Assembly (NCBI RefSeq): GCF_009184865.1
Contig: NZ_CP045096.1
Span: 1,922,001 to 1,986,000, forward strand
Direction of reading: 5' to 3'
From: Streptomyces phaeolivaceus
GTDB lineage: Bacteria; Actinomycetota; Actinomycetes; Streptomycetales; Streptomycetaceae
DNA: 64,000 nt
The translations under genes were made by a program, and so were the position numbers. The notes under the pieces were generated by a model. It searched no databases. It saw only the letters and a program-made list of their open reading frames with translations, and had not been told where the DNA came from. Positions within the stretch are counted from its first letter, which is position 1, and the number at the start of each line of letters is the position of its first letter. Shown here in pieces: positions 8,740 to 17,000 of this stretch.

Positions 8740-8976
8740 TCAGCGATGTCGGTCCGTCAGCGCGTACGCGGCGAGCAGGCAGAGCGCGCATCCCGGGACC
8801 CAGGCGAGCTGGTACCAGTAGAAGAACGGCGTGCCCGCGAGCCGTGGCTCCGCGGCGGCGTACCAGGGGACCCAGAGCAGTCCGGCGGCGGGGGCGAGGA
8901 GCAGGACGGCGATCGCGACGCGTCGTAGCCGCTGGTGAGCGGTGTGTGCCATGGGGTGTGGCCTGGGGTGTGCCAT
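8740..8976 (-). CDS. DUF3311 family small membrane protein
   Basis: 78 aa with two membrane helices (about 18-37 IAVLLLAPAAGLLWVPWYA and 47-70 FFYWYQLAWVPGCALCLLAAYAL). DUF3311 proteins usually sit beside sodium:solute symporters of the monocarboxylate type as a small accessory subunit. Here the symporter is divergent at 9173 and the same-strand neighbour is cstA, 88 bp downstream. Start ATG 8976 has GGAG eight bases upstream; the region just downstream contains several in-frame Met-Ala-His repeats offering alternative starts. Confidence 0.8.
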   Translation of the reverse strand: MAHPRPHPMAHTAHQRLRRVAIAVLLLAPAAGLLWVPWYAAAEPRLAGTPFFYWYQLAWVPGCALCLLAAYALTDRHR

Positions 8977-9172
8977 GGGCTGTGCTCCTCTCCCGATCGC
9001 GGTGGGTCTGTGCAAGAGTTGCCCACCCGCCGGATCCGGTTGACAGCGAGTTCCGGATGTTTTTCAGGAGGATTTCTCGCCGATCCGTGTCCTCCGAACC
9101 GGTCGGCCGCGCAACCAACACGCAAGGGCCCCGGTACACCCGGCGGCCCAGGCACACCAAGGACGGTGACCC

Positions 9173-10732
9173 ATGGCGGACGCTGCCATGACCGCGACGT
9201 TCCTCGCCGTGATCGGCGGAGCGTCGCTGCTCGCCGTCACCGCGCGCCGGCTGCGCCCCACCGACCGGCTGCCCTCGCTGGAGGGCTGGGCGCTGGCCGA
9301 CCGCGCGCTCGGCCCGGTGTGGACCTGGCTGCTGCTCGGCGGCACGATCTTCACCGCGTACACCTTCACCGCCGTACCGGGCCTCGCGTACGGCAACGGG
9401 GCGCCCGCCTTCTTCGCGGTGCCGTACACGGTGATCGTCTGCCCGCTGGCCTTCGTGCTGCTGACCCGGCTGTGGGAGGTGGCCCGGCGGCACGGCTATG
9501 TCACGGCCGGGGACTTCGTGCGCGGACGCTACGGTTCGGCGCCGCTCGCCCTGGTGGTGGCGCTGACCGGGATCCTCGCGACGATGCCGTATCTGGCCCT
9601 GCAACTGCTCGGCATCCGGGCGGTGCTGACGGCCGGGGGCGTGTATCCGAAGGACGGCGTGGCCGGTGACCTGGTGATGGTGGCGCTGTTCGCGGGGCTC
9701 GCGGTGGCGACGTACCGGCACGGGCTGCGGGCGCCCGCCGTGATCTCGGCGCTGAAGGCGGTGGCCGTCTTCGTGTCGCTGACCGCCGTGTGCTGGCTGG
9801 TCCTCGACCGGTTCGGCGGGCCGGGCGCGGTCTTCGACGGGGCGGCGGCGCGGCTGAGCGGAACCGGCGTCGAGGAGTCCGCCCTCCTCCTCTCCCCCGA
9901 GCAGCAGCCCGCCTACGCCACCCTCGCGCTCGGCTCGGCGCTGGCCCTGCTGATGTACCCGCACGTCCTCACCGCCGGGTTCGCCGCCGACGGGCCGCGC
10001 ACGGTCCGCAAGGTCGCCGTGGCGCTGCCCGCCTGGACGGGACTGCTGGCCCTCTTCGGTTTCCTCGGCATCGCGGCGCTCGCGTCCGGGGTCCGGGCCC
10101 CCGAGGGCGGTGCCGAGGCGGCCGTGCCGATGCTGGTGGACCGGCTGATGCCGGCACCGCTGGCCGGACTGGTGTTCGGCGCGATCACCGTGGGCGCGCT
10201 GGTCCCGGCGGCGGTGATGTCGATCGCGGCGGCCACCGGCTTCGTCCGCAATGTGTACGTCGAGTACTTCCAGCCCACCGCCACCCCGAAGCGGCAGGTG
10301 CGGATCGCCAAGGTGGTGTCGCTGACCGCGAAGGTGGGGGCGGTGGCGTTCGTGTTCGGGCTGCGCGACCAGGACGCCATCAACCTCCAGCTCCTGGGCG
10401 GGGTGTGGATACTGCAGATCTTCCCGGCGGTCGCGGTCGGCCTGTTCACCGGGCGGCTGCACCCGAGGGCGCTGCTCGCCGGGTGGGGGGTCGGCATGGT
10501 GACCGGCACGTTCCTGGTGGTGCGCGAGGGGTTCTCGTCCATCGTGCTCCTGGGCGGCGGCTCGCTGGAGATCTACGCCGGTCTGCTCGCCCTCCTCCTC
10601 AATCTGACCGTCGCCGTCCTCGGCACCACGGTCCTCGAACGGCTCGGCGTCCCGCGCGGCGCCGACGTGACCGACCTACCGTCCCGCCTGACCGTCAGGC
10701 GGCGCCCCGAGACGGGAGCGAGCAACCCGTGA
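9173..10732 (+). CDS. Sodium:solute symporter, monocarboxylate permease-like
   Basis: 519 aa integral membrane protein of the SSS family (LeuT fold), about 13 helices. The closest look is to MctP-type importers of pyruvate, lactate or acetate: LPSLEGWALADRALGPVWTW, the unwound helix region GGTIFTAYTFTAVPGLAYGNG, and GYVTAGDFVRGRYGS. The substrate is inferred from family and from the neighbouring DUF3311 and cstA genes. The stop codon overlaps the GTG of the following sigma factor gene (GTGA at 10729-10732), so the two are probably translated together. Confidence 0.88.
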   Translation: MADAAMTATFLAVIGGASLLAVTARRLRPTDRLPSLEGWALADRALGPVWTWLLLGGTIFTAYTFTAVPGLAYGNGAPAFFAVPYTVIVCPLAFVLLTRLWEVARRHGYVTAGDFVRGRYGSAPLALVVALTGILATMPYLALQLLGIRAVLTAGGVYPKDGVAGDLVMVALFAGLAVATYRHGLRAPAVISALKAVAVFVSLTAVCWLVLDRFGGPGAVFDGAAARLSGTGVEESALLLSPEQQPAYATLALGSALALLMYPHVLTAGFAADGPRTVRKVAVALPAWTGLLALFGFLGIAALASGVRAPEGGAEAAVPMLVDRLMPAPLAGLVFGAITVGALVPAAVMSIAAATGFVRNVYVEYFQPTATPKRQVRIAKVVSLTAKVGAVAFVFGLRDQDAINLQLLGGVWILQIFPAVAVGLFTGRLHPRALLAGWGVGMVTGTFLVVREGFSSIVLLGGGSLEIYAGLLALLLNLTVAVLGTTVLERLGVPRGADVTDLPSRLTVRRRPETGASNP

Positions 10733-11370
10733 GACGCAGACAGCAGTACGGGCGTGTGCCGGTGCCCCCGGCGGTTTCGACGGCTCCGACGGCACCGGCG
10801 GCCTCGGTGCCGGTGCCCGCCGCCGAGCCCTTCGTGCCGAAGCCGGCCCTGCCGCCGGGTGCCCTCGGCGATCCCGCCGACGTGGAACGCGAGGCGGGTG
10901 TCGCCCGGCTGTTCGAGCTGCACTACTCCTCGATGCTGCGGCTCGCGGTGCTGCTGGGCGCGGACGACCCCGAGAACGTGGTGGCCGAGGCGTACTACCA
11001 GATCTACCGCAAGTGGCGGCGCCTCAGGGACGCCGAGGCGGCGGAGGCGTATCTGCGGTCGACCGTCTGCAATCTGACCCGGATGCGGATACGCCATCTC
11101 CAGGTCGTCCGCAGACATGTGGAGACCCCGCCGGACGAGCCGGTCGCGTCCGCCGAGAGCACGGCCCTGCTCCACGACGACCAGCGGGTGCTGATCGGCG
11201 CGCTCCAGCAGCTGCCCGCGCGGCAGCGGGAGGCGCTGGTGCTGCGCCACTGGCTCGGGCTGAAGGAGAGCGAGATCGCCGCCGCGATGGGTATCTCCGC
11301 CGGCTCGGTCAAGACCCACACCGCACGCGGCCTCGCCGCCCTCACCCAGGCGATGGAGGCCCGGCGATGA
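10729..11370 (+). CDS. ECF-type RNA polymerase sigma factor
   Basis: 213 aa. A Pro/Ala-rich N-terminal extension of about 50 residues precedes region 2 (LFELHYSSMLRLAVLLGADD ... YYQIYRKWRRL, about 61-100) and region 4 (QLPARQREALVLRHWLGLKES with HTH AAAMGISAGSVKTH, about 162-205). The D-x-x-E-D-V motif typical of region 2.2 is changed to DDPENVVAE, as in SigE/SigM-like Streptomyces factors. The GTG start overlaps the symporter stop and its stop overlaps the next ATG, so it is embedded in a three-gene coupled unit. Confidence 0.85.
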   Translation: MRRRQQYGRVPVPPAVSTAPTAPAASVPVPAAEPFVPKPALPPGALGDPADVEREAGVARLFELHYSSMLRLAVLLGADDPENVVAEAYYQIYRKWRRLRDAEAAEAYLRSTVCNLTRMRIRHLQVVRRHVETPPDEPVASAESTALLHDDQRVLIGALQQLPARQREALVLRHWLGLKESEIAAAMGISAGSVKTHTARGLAALTQAMEARR

Positions 11371-11660
11371 ACGACACCACCGGCAACGACACCGGGCAGG
11401 ACCGCACCGAACGGGAACTGGCGTCGGCGCTCGCCGCGCTGGCGGGCGGGGTGCACGCCGCGCCGGACGCGTACCGGACGGCGCGGGGGGACTGGCTCCG
11501 CCGGGAGCGGCGACGGCGGCTGGTCCTGGCCGTCCTGGTGCTCCTGGTCTTCGCCCTCGCGACCCTCCTCGGCCTCTGGGTCCTCAACCAGGCCCCCTCC
11601 GGCTCCGGGGTGATCTTCTCGGGAGTGGGAGGGACGACGGCGGGGACGGGACCTGGGTGA
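11367..11660 (+). CDS. Single-pass membrane protein, possible partner of the ECF sigma factor
   Basis: 97 aa: a soluble N-terminal part of about 50 residues with a helical segment (ERELASALAALAGGVHAAPDAYRTA), a basic stretch RRERRRR, then one hydrophobic helix (LVLAVLVLLVFALATLLGLWVL, about 54-75) and a short Gly/Thr tail. The start overlaps the sigma factor stop (ATGA). Position and topology fit an anti-sigma factor or membrane tether, but no HxxxCxxC zinc motif is present and I cannot assign a family. Role is inferred from context only. Confidence 0.65.
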   Translation: MNDTTGNDTGQDRTERELASALAALAGGVHAAPDAYRTARGDWLRRERRRRLVLAVLVLLVFALATLLGLWVLNQAPSGSGVIFSGVGGTTAGTGPG

Positions 11661-11734
11661 GGGGCGCGCTACCCGTGCACGCCGGCGCGCCACCAGCGGG
11701 GGGTGCCATCACCGTGCGCGTCCGCGGGTCCGCG

Positions 11735-11815
11735 CGTGGCTGGTCGCGCCCACGCGGCGGAGCCGCATATCGACACGGCCCCGCGCCCCTGGAGGAGGGC
11801 TGCGCCCTCCATCCC
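11735..11815. repeat. GC-rich palindromic intergenic element (copy B)
   Basis: Contains GGTCGCGCCCACGCGGCGGA and CGGCCCCGCGCCCCT, matching the copy at 37835-37918 over most of its length, followed by the hairpin GGAGGAGGGC-TGCGCCCTCC. It fills most of the 213-bp gap between the small membrane protein and the GH15 gene, and could act as a terminator. Confidence 0.65.
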
Positions 11816-11873
11816 CCCGGCGCACCCGCGATCCACCGGACTGATCACCCCCCGCTCCGGGCACCCGACCCCC

Positions 11874-13676
11874 GTGCACCCCCACATCGAGGACTACGCC
11901 CTGATCGGCGACCACCAGACCGCCGCGCTGCTGAGCCGCCGCGGTTCCATCGACTGGCTCTGCCTCCCCCGCTTCGACTCGGCCGCCTGCTTCGCCGCCC
12001 TGCTCGGCGACGAGGAGAACGGCCACTGGACCATCGCCCCGAGAGACGGCGACGCCCACCCCCGGCGGTCGTACCGACAGGACTCGCTCGTCCTGGACAC
12101 CGAGTGGGAGACGGCCGACGGCACGGTACGGGTGACCGACCTGATGCCACAGCGCGACCGCGCCCCCGACGTCGTACGGATCGTCGAGGGCCTGTCCGGC
12201 CGCGTCACCCTGCGCAGCACGCTCCGCCTCCGCTTCGACTACGGCTCGGTCGTCCCCTGGATGCGCGGGTCGGACGGCCACCGGGTGGCGGTCGCCGGCC
12301 CGGACTCGGTGTGGCTGCGCAGCGAGCCCGGGGTCCGGTCGTGGAGCGAGGACCGGGCCACGTACGCGGAGTTCACGGTCGAGCCGGGCGAGCAGGTCGC
12401 GTTCGTGCTGACCTGGCACCCCTCCCACGAACCCCGCCCCCGCCTGGTCGACCCGTACGCGGCGCTGCGGGCGAGCCTGCACGACTGGCGGGCCTGGGCG
12501 GCGCGCTGCCGGTACGACGGACCGCACCGCGACACCGTGGTGCGCTCCCTGATCACCCTCAAGGCGCTCACCTACGCCCCGACCGGCGGGATCGTCGCGG
12601 CGGCCACGACCTCCCTCCCCGAGGAGATCGGCGGCGTCCGCAACTGGGACTACCGCCACTGCTGGCTGCGCGACTCCACCCTCACCCTCGGCGCGCTGCT
12701 GTCCTGCGGCTACCAGGAGGAGGCCGAGGCCTGGCGGGACTGGCTGCTCCGCGCGGTCGCCGGCGACCCGGCCGACCTGCAGATCATGTACGGGCTCGCC
12801 GGTGAGCGCCGGATCCCGGAGTACGACCTGCCCTGGCTGTCCGGGTACGAGGGCTCGCGCCCGGTCCGGGTCGGCAACGACGCCGTACGGCAGTTGCAGC
12901 TGGACGTGTACGGCGAGGTCATCGACTCCCTGTTCCTGTCCCGGCGTTCGGGTCTGCCCGACAAGCCGGACATGTGGGGGATGCAGTGCGCGCTGATGGA
13001 GTATCTGCGGACGGCCTGGCGGAAGCCGGACGAGGGGCTGTGGGAGATGCGTGGGCCGCGCCGCCACTTCACCCACTCGAAGGTGATGTGCTGGGTCGCC
13101 GCCGACCGGGCCGTGCGCACCCTGGAGGAGGACCCGGAGCTGATCGGCGGGGACCTCGAAGGGTGGCGGGATCTGCGCGACGAGATCCATCGCGAGGTCT
13201 GCGAACTCGGCTACGACGCCGAACGGGGCACCTTCACCCAGTCCTACGGCTCCCGCGAACTCGACGCCGCGCTGCTGCTCATCCCCCTGATGGGCTTTCT
13301 GCCGCCGGACGACCCCCGGGTGATCGGCACGGTCGACGCGATCCGCGAGGAGCTGAGCCACGAGGGGCTGGTCCGCCGCTACAGCACTGACCACCTCACG
13401 GCCGAGACCACCTCCGTGGACGGGCTGCCGGGCGGTGAGGCCACGTTCCTCGTCTGCTCGTTCTGGCTGGCGGACGCGCTGCATCTGACGGGCCGTACGA
13501 CTCAGGCGCGCGAGCTGTTCGAACGGCTGGTGGGGCTGGTCAACGACGTGGGGCTGCTGGCGGAGGAGTACGACCCCGTCGCGGACCGGCAGCTCGGGAA
13601 CTTCCCGCAGGCGTTCAGCCATGTCGGTCTGGTCGGCACCGCCCTCGCCCTCTTCGACGGGGAAGAGGCAGGATAG
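11874..13676 (+). CDS. Glycoside hydrolase family 15 protein (glucoamylase/trehalase type)
   Basis: 600 aa, cytoplasmic (no signal peptide). It begins with the hallmark IEDYALIGDHQTAALLSRRGSIDWLCLPRFDS. The N-terminal beta-sandwich (about 1-230) is followed by an alpha/alpha toroid with GGVRNWDYRHCWLRDST, GYEGSRPVRVGNDA and LLAEEYDP (about 566), the region that carries the catalytic acids in this family. GH15 enzymes of this type hydrolyse alpha-glucosidic bonds in maltodextrins or trehalose; the substrate cannot be read from sequence. GTG 11874 matches the conserved N-terminus; an earlier ATG at 11703 would translate the repeat element. Confidence 0.9.
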   Translation: MHPHIEDYALIGDHQTAALLSRRGSIDWLCLPRFDSAACFAALLGDEENGHWTIAPRDGDAHPRRSYRQDSLVLDTEWETADGTVRVTDLMPQRDRAPDVVRIVEGLSGRVTLRSTLRLRFDYGSVVPWMRGSDGHRVAVAGPDSVWLRSEPGVRSWSEDRATYAEFTVEPGEQVAFVLTWHPSHEPRPRLVDPYAALRASLHDWRAWAARCRYDGPHRDTVVRSLITLKALTYAPTGGIVAAATTSLPEEIGGVRNWDYRHCWLRDSTLTLGALLSCGYQEEAEAWRDWLLRAVAGDPADLQIMYGLAGERRIPEYDLPWLSGYEGSRPVRVGNDAVRQLQLDVYGEVIDSLFLSRRSGLPDKPDMWGMQCALMEYLRTAWRKPDEGLWEMRGPRRHFTHSKVMCWVAADRAVRTLEEDPELIGGDLEGWRDLRDEIHREVCELGYDAERGTFTQSYGSRELDAALLLIPLMGFLPPDDPRVIGTVDAIREELSHEGLVRRYSTDHLTAETTSVDGLPGGEATFLVCSFWLADALHLTGRTTQARELFERLVGLVNDVGLLAEEYDPVADRQLGNFPQAFSHVGLVGTALALFDGEEAG

Positions 13677-13680
13677 GGCC

Positions 13681-14436
13681 ATGGATCTTGGGCTGAAGGG
13701 CCGTGTCTACATCGTCACCGGGGCGACCCGCGGACTGGGCAACGCGGTCGCGCGGGAACTCGTCGCCGACGGCGCGAAGGTGGTCCTCACGGGCCGCGAG
13801 GAGGAGAGCGTGGCCGCGGCGGCCACCGCGCTCGGGGCGAACGCGGTGGGGGTGGCCGCGGACAACGCGGACCCCGAGGTCGCGGGGCGGCTGATCGCCG
13901 TCGCCCGTGAGCACTTCGGGGGCTTCGACGGCGTGCTCGTCAGCGTGGGCGGGCCGGCGCCGGGGTTCGTCGCCGACAACACGGACGAGCAGTGGACCAC
14001 GGCGTTCGAGTCGGTGTTCCTGGGGGCGGTCCGTCTGGCGCGGGCCGCGGCCGAGGAGCTGGGCGAGGGCGGTGTCATCGGGTTCGTGCTGTCCGGGTCC
14101 GTGCACGAGCCGATCCCGGGGCTGACCATCTCCAACGGGCTGCGGCCGGGACTGGCCGGGTTCGCCAAGTCGCTGTCCGACGAGTTGGGGCCGCGCGGGA
14201 TCCGGGTGGTAGGGCTGCTGCCGGCCCGTATCGACACGGACCGGGTACGGGAGCTGGACGGGATGTCGGCGGACCCGGAGGCGACCCGGGCGGCGCACGA
14301 GTCACGGATTCCGCTGCGGCGGTACGGGCGACCGGAGGAGTTCGGGCGCGCGGGGGCGTTTCTGCTGTCCCCGGCCGCCTCCTATCTGACGGGGATCATG
14401 CTGCCCGTGGACGGCGGCATGCGGCACGGGTTCTGA
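13681..14436 (+). CDS. SDR-family oxidoreductase with altered active site
   Basis: 251 aa. A Rossmann fold with cofactor motif TGATRGLG (about 13-20) and C-terminal ASYLTGIMLPVDGGM as in FabG-like enzymes. The canonical YxxxK is not present: after VLSGSVHEPIPG the sequence reads TISNGLRPGLAGFAKSL, a subgroup in which Ser-Asn...Arg replaces the Tyr-Lys pair. The substrate is unknown and catalysis may be altered. Start ATG 13681 lies four bases after the GH15 stop, so the two genes are likely co-transcribed. Confidence 0.85.
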   Translation: MDLGLKGRVYIVTGATRGLGNAVARELVADGAKVVLTGREEESVAAAATALGANAVGVAADNADPEVAGRLIAVAREHFGGFDGVLVSVGGPAPGFVADNTDEQWTTAFESVFLGAVRLARAAAEELGEGGVIGFVLSGSVHEPIPGLTISNGLRPGLAGFAKSLSDELGPRGIRVVGLLPARIDTDRVRELDGMSADPEATRAAHESRIPLRRYGRPEEFGRAGAFLLSPAASYLTGIMLPVDGGMRHGF

Positions 14437-14444
14437 CGGCACCG

Positions 14445-15023
14445 TCAACTCACGCGTTCCGCACCGTGCTTGGCCGCTTGCAGCCGGACCTCCGCCGGTA
14501 GTTCCGCCAGCCCCGCCGAGTCCTTGGCGTGGGCCAACGCCTCCGTCGTCAGGGTCCGCAACGCGTCGCCCGGGTTCACATGGGGCTGGAGGAGGAGGCG
14601 GATCCGGGCCTCGGGGGCGTTGCGGCGGCCGGTCAGATGGGCGTGGGCGCGTTCGACGCCGTCCGCCTCGGCCGCGTCGCCGGTGAGCACACCCTCCAGG
14701 GCGCGCCCCCGGAGCAGCGCGCCCTCGCCGTCGCCGGTGTCGACGAGCACCTCGGCGAGGCGGTGGCGGCGCAGGACCGCCGTCAGCCACCACAGGGCGA
14801 GCAGCACGAGGACGGCGAGCACGGCGATGACCGTGGGCCACCACCAGCCGGAGTCCCGCCAGCGCGTCCGGTCGGCGTCGCTGAGCAGCACGTCGTTCGG
14901 GCTGTCGTACGGCCACCAGGAGGGCGGGTCGACGCCCAGTCCCACGGCGAGGACGGCGCCGCCGAACACGACCAGGACGAGCCCGACGAACCCGAGCAGT
15001 ACGCGGTTGACGATCCTGAGCAT
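14445..15023 (-). CDS. AmaP-like alkaline-shock membrane anchor protein
   Basis: 192 aa with two membrane helices (about 8-30 and 65-85, separated by an exported loop PPSWWPYDSPNDVLLSD) and a cytoplasmic C-terminal half containing a Gls24-like fold (ALLRGRALEGVLTGDAAEADGVERAHAHLTGRRNAPEARIRLLL). AmaP proteins anchor Asp23-type proteins at the membrane. It is the last gene of a minus-strand run with two Asp23/Gls24 proteins and a DUF6286-type protein, six bases after the previous stop. Confidence 0.8.
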   Translation of the reverse strand: MLRIVNRVLLGFVGLVLVVFGGAVLAVGLGVDPPSWWPYDSPNDVLLSDADRTRWRDSGWWWPTVIAVLAVLVLLALWWLTAVLRRHRLAEVLVDTGDGEGALLRGRALEGVLTGDAAEADGVERAHAHLTGRRNAPEARIRLLLQPHVNPGDALRTLTTEALAHAKDSAGLAELPAEVRLQAAKHGAERVS

Positions 15024-15029
15024 CGCCGC

Positions 15030-15815
15030 TCACCCCTTCCGGCCGGGCCTGCGGACATGCACCGACAGGGCGGGCGGCCGGGACAGGCCCAGGCCCCGGA
15101 TGCCGTCGGCGAGCGTGGCGTCCAGGTCGGCCCGTACCTCGTCGAGTTCCCGGAAGTGGGACACCGCGCGGACGTCGACCCGTTTGCGGCCCGCCCGGAC
15201 GCGTACGGACCGCACACCGGACACCTCCATGGCCCGGTCGCGCAGGGCCAGCGCGGCGGCGCCCCGGTGCAGCCCGGCCCGGACGCGGGGGTGGACGCGC
15301 CGCATCGGCAGGACGTCGCGCAGCCCGGGGGTCGCGGCGAGCACCAGCAGCCAGAGGCCCAGAAGTACGGCGACCCCGGCGCCGACGAGCACCCAGACGT
15401 CGTCGAGGGGCCGCTCGGCCAGCTCCCGGGCCAGTGAACGGCGCCACGCCATCGCGGGCCGGTCGGCGCGGACGGCGACGACGTCGTACAGGAGGAGGCC
15501 CGCGCCGCCGAGGAGCAGCACCGCGAGGACGCCCGCGGGGATTCTGCGCGCGGACCAGAAGCGTTTCTCCCCGCCGTTCTCGTCGTCGAGGACGGGCGGC
15601 GGGTCGTAGGCGGCGGCGGACGCGGACTGGTCCGGCTCGCGGTCGCCCGCCGTACCGCCGGCTGTCGCGTCGGCCTCCTCCGCCGCCTTCCCGGAGGCAT
15701 TGTCGGCGGTCTTCTCGGAGGCCTTGTCGGCAGTCTTGTCGGCGGTCTTGTCGGCGGTCTTCTCGATGACGGGCAGTCGTTGTGTGGTGCCTTCGGAGCG
15801 CTGGGGTTCGCTCAT
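15030..15815 (-). CDS. DUF6286-type membrane protein of the alkaline-shock cluster
   Basis: 261 aa. The N-terminal ~75 residues are a charged tail with a repeated Lys-Thr-Ala-Asp motif (four near-identical copies) from a short DNA repeat at about 15715-15765. Two membrane helices follow (about 91-115 RIPAGVLAVLLLGGAGLLLYDVVAV and 143-165 VWVLVGAGVAVLLGLWLLVLA), then a C-terminal domain (VHPRVRAGLHRGAAALALRDRAMEVSGVRSVRVR...) of the Asp23/AmaP-like fold. Start ATG 15815 overlaps the stop of the upstream Gls24 gene (ATGA). Role in envelope stress is inferred from cluster membership. Confidence 0.75.
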   Translation of the reverse strand: MSEPQRSEGTTQRLPVIEKTADKTADKTADKASEKTADNASGKAAEEADATAGGTAGDREPDQSASAAAYDPPPVLDDENGGEKRFWSARRIPAGVLAVLLLGGAGLLLYDVVAVRADRPAMAWRRSLARELAERPLDDVWVLVGAGVAVLLGLWLLVLAATPGLRDVLPMRRVHPRVRAGLHRGAAALALRDRAMEVSGVRSVRVRAGRKRVDVRAVSHFRELDEVRADLDATLADGIRGLGLSRPPALSVHVRRPGRKG

Positions 15816-16186
15816 CGCGTCCTCCCCTGAACCACGTCGTGTCCGTGCGCCAGGTGCAGCCGCTCCACCTGGACGGCCACCTCCGATACGTGCATTCCCG
15901 CCAACGTCCCTACCCGCTCGATGACATGACGACGCACCGCAGCGCATTGGCCACCGATGTCCGAGGGGTAAGGGAGCCCGAGCGTGACGCGGACGCGCGC
16001 CGTCTCGTGATGCACCACCACGGTGGCGTCGGGGGGCGCGGAGTCCGGTACCGGTGCCACCAGTGCCTCGCGCGCCGCCCGCGCGGCGATCTTCGCGACC
16101 ACCCGGTCGGCGATCCGGGTCGCCCCGCGCTCCCCGGCAGTGACGGCCTTCGTCCGCGTGGCCGGGCCACCGTCGACCGGACTCAT
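15812..16186 (-). CDS. Asp23/Gls24 family protein, short form
   Basis: 124 aa. The core GATRIADRVVAKIAARAAREAL matches the start of Asp23/Gls24 domains, followed by VVVHHETARVRVTLGLPYPSDIGGQCAAVRRHVIERV... and a strand VSEVAVQVERL. Cytoplasmic, with no catalytic motif expected. It overlaps both neighbours by four bases (ATGA), the tightest coupling in the cluster, which suggests fixed stoichiometry with the DUF6286-type membrane protein and the 61-residue membrane protein. Confidence 0.8.
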   Translation of the reverse strand: MSPVDGGPATRTKAVTAGERGATRIADRVVAKIAARAAREALVAPVPDSAPPDATVVVHHETARVRVTLGLPYPSDIGGQCAAVRRHVIERVGTLAGMHVSEVAVQVERLHLAHGHDVVQGRTR

Positions 16187-16368
16187 CGACGTCGGTTGTC
16201 ACGCGGACGGAAGAAGTCGCCCAGCTCCAGGTCCCCCTCCAGGAACCTGCCGACGACGAAGCCGACGGCGCCCAACGCGGCCACCAGCAGAAAGGCACCG
16301 AATCCGCCGAAGTACCCGGCGAAGCCCAGCGCCATCCCGGCGATCATGCCGATCACGGCCAAGCCCAT
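16183..16368 (-). CDS. 61-residue membrane protein of the Asp23 cluster
   Basis: Two closely spaced Gly-rich hydrophobic segments (LAVIGMIAGMALGFAGYFGGF and AFLLVAALGAVGFVVGRFLEG) then a polar tail ending RPRDNRRR. It resembles the small DUF2273-like membrane proteins found beside Asp23/AmaP in Gram-positive bacteria. The stop overlaps the next ATG. Confidence 0.75.
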   Translation of the reverse strand: MGLAVIGMIAGMALGFAGYFGGFGAFLLVAALGAVGFVVGRFLEGDLELGDFFRPRDNRRR

Positions 16369-16427
16369 CCTGCGCTCCTAGCGAATCGAGGTCTCCTGAC
16401 AAAGCCGGCTCACCCTGGCTCTCTGGC

Positions 16428-16913
16428 TCACTGCAGCCGGGAGTCGTCCTCCTCGTCCTCCTCGTCCGGCAGCTTCACATCACTGACCGCGATGTTGACC
16501 TCGACGACCTCCAGGCCGGTCATCCGCTCGACGGCCGCGATGACGTTCTCGCGCACATCACGGGCCACGTCGCTGATGGACACCCCGTAGTCGACGACGA
16601 TCTCCAGGTCGAGCGCGGTCTGCACCTCGCCGACCTCGACCTTCACACCCCGGGTCACGGACTTGGCCCCGCCGGGCACCCGGTCCCGTACGGCCCCGAA
16701 GGTCCGCGACAGTCCGCTGCCCATGGCGTGCACGCCCACCACTTCCCGCGCGGCGAGCCCGGCGATCTTCTCCACGACGCCGTCGGCGATGGTGGTACGC
16801 CCCCGGCCCGCCGGATCTCCGCCGCCACGCCGGGTGGTCTTCCGCCCGACCTGCGTCGGCTCCTTGCCGGTGTCGGGCTTTTCCGTCCGGTTCCGCTCCG
16901 TCATGTCAGTCAT
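16428..16913 (-). CDS. Asp23/Gls24 family envelope stress response protein
   Basis: 161 aa. The full Asp23 domain occupies about 45-155: GRTTIADGVVEKIAGLAAREVVGVHAMG, then VKVEVGEVQTALDLEIVVDYGVSISDVARDVRENVIAAVERMTGLEVVEVNIAVSDV. It has an N-terminal polar tail and an acidic C-terminus (DEEDEEDD). Asp23 proteins are abundant membrane-tethered proteins linked to cell-envelope stress in Gram-positive bacteria. First gene of the minus-strand run, divergent from 17001 with an 87-bp shared promoter region. Confidence 0.88.
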   Translation of the reverse strand: MTDMTERNRTEKPDTGKEPTQVGRKTTRRGGGDPAGRGRTTIADGVVEKIAGLAAREVVGVHAMGSGLSRTFGAVRDRVPGGAKSVTRGVKVEVGEVQTALDLEIVVDYGVSISDVARDVRENVIAAVERMTGLEVVEVNIAVSDVKLPDEEDEEDDSRLQ

Positions 16914-17000
16914 GCCGTACGTCCCTTCCGGTCGACCCCCTCAAGCCCACAGTAAGCGCGGTTGCGGCACCGCGCGCCGGGGATGCGGCAGGCTGGAGGA

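Noticed and set aside
9040-9070. TTGACA before the symporter gene as a promoter
   Set aside because: No -10 hexamer at a workable spacing.
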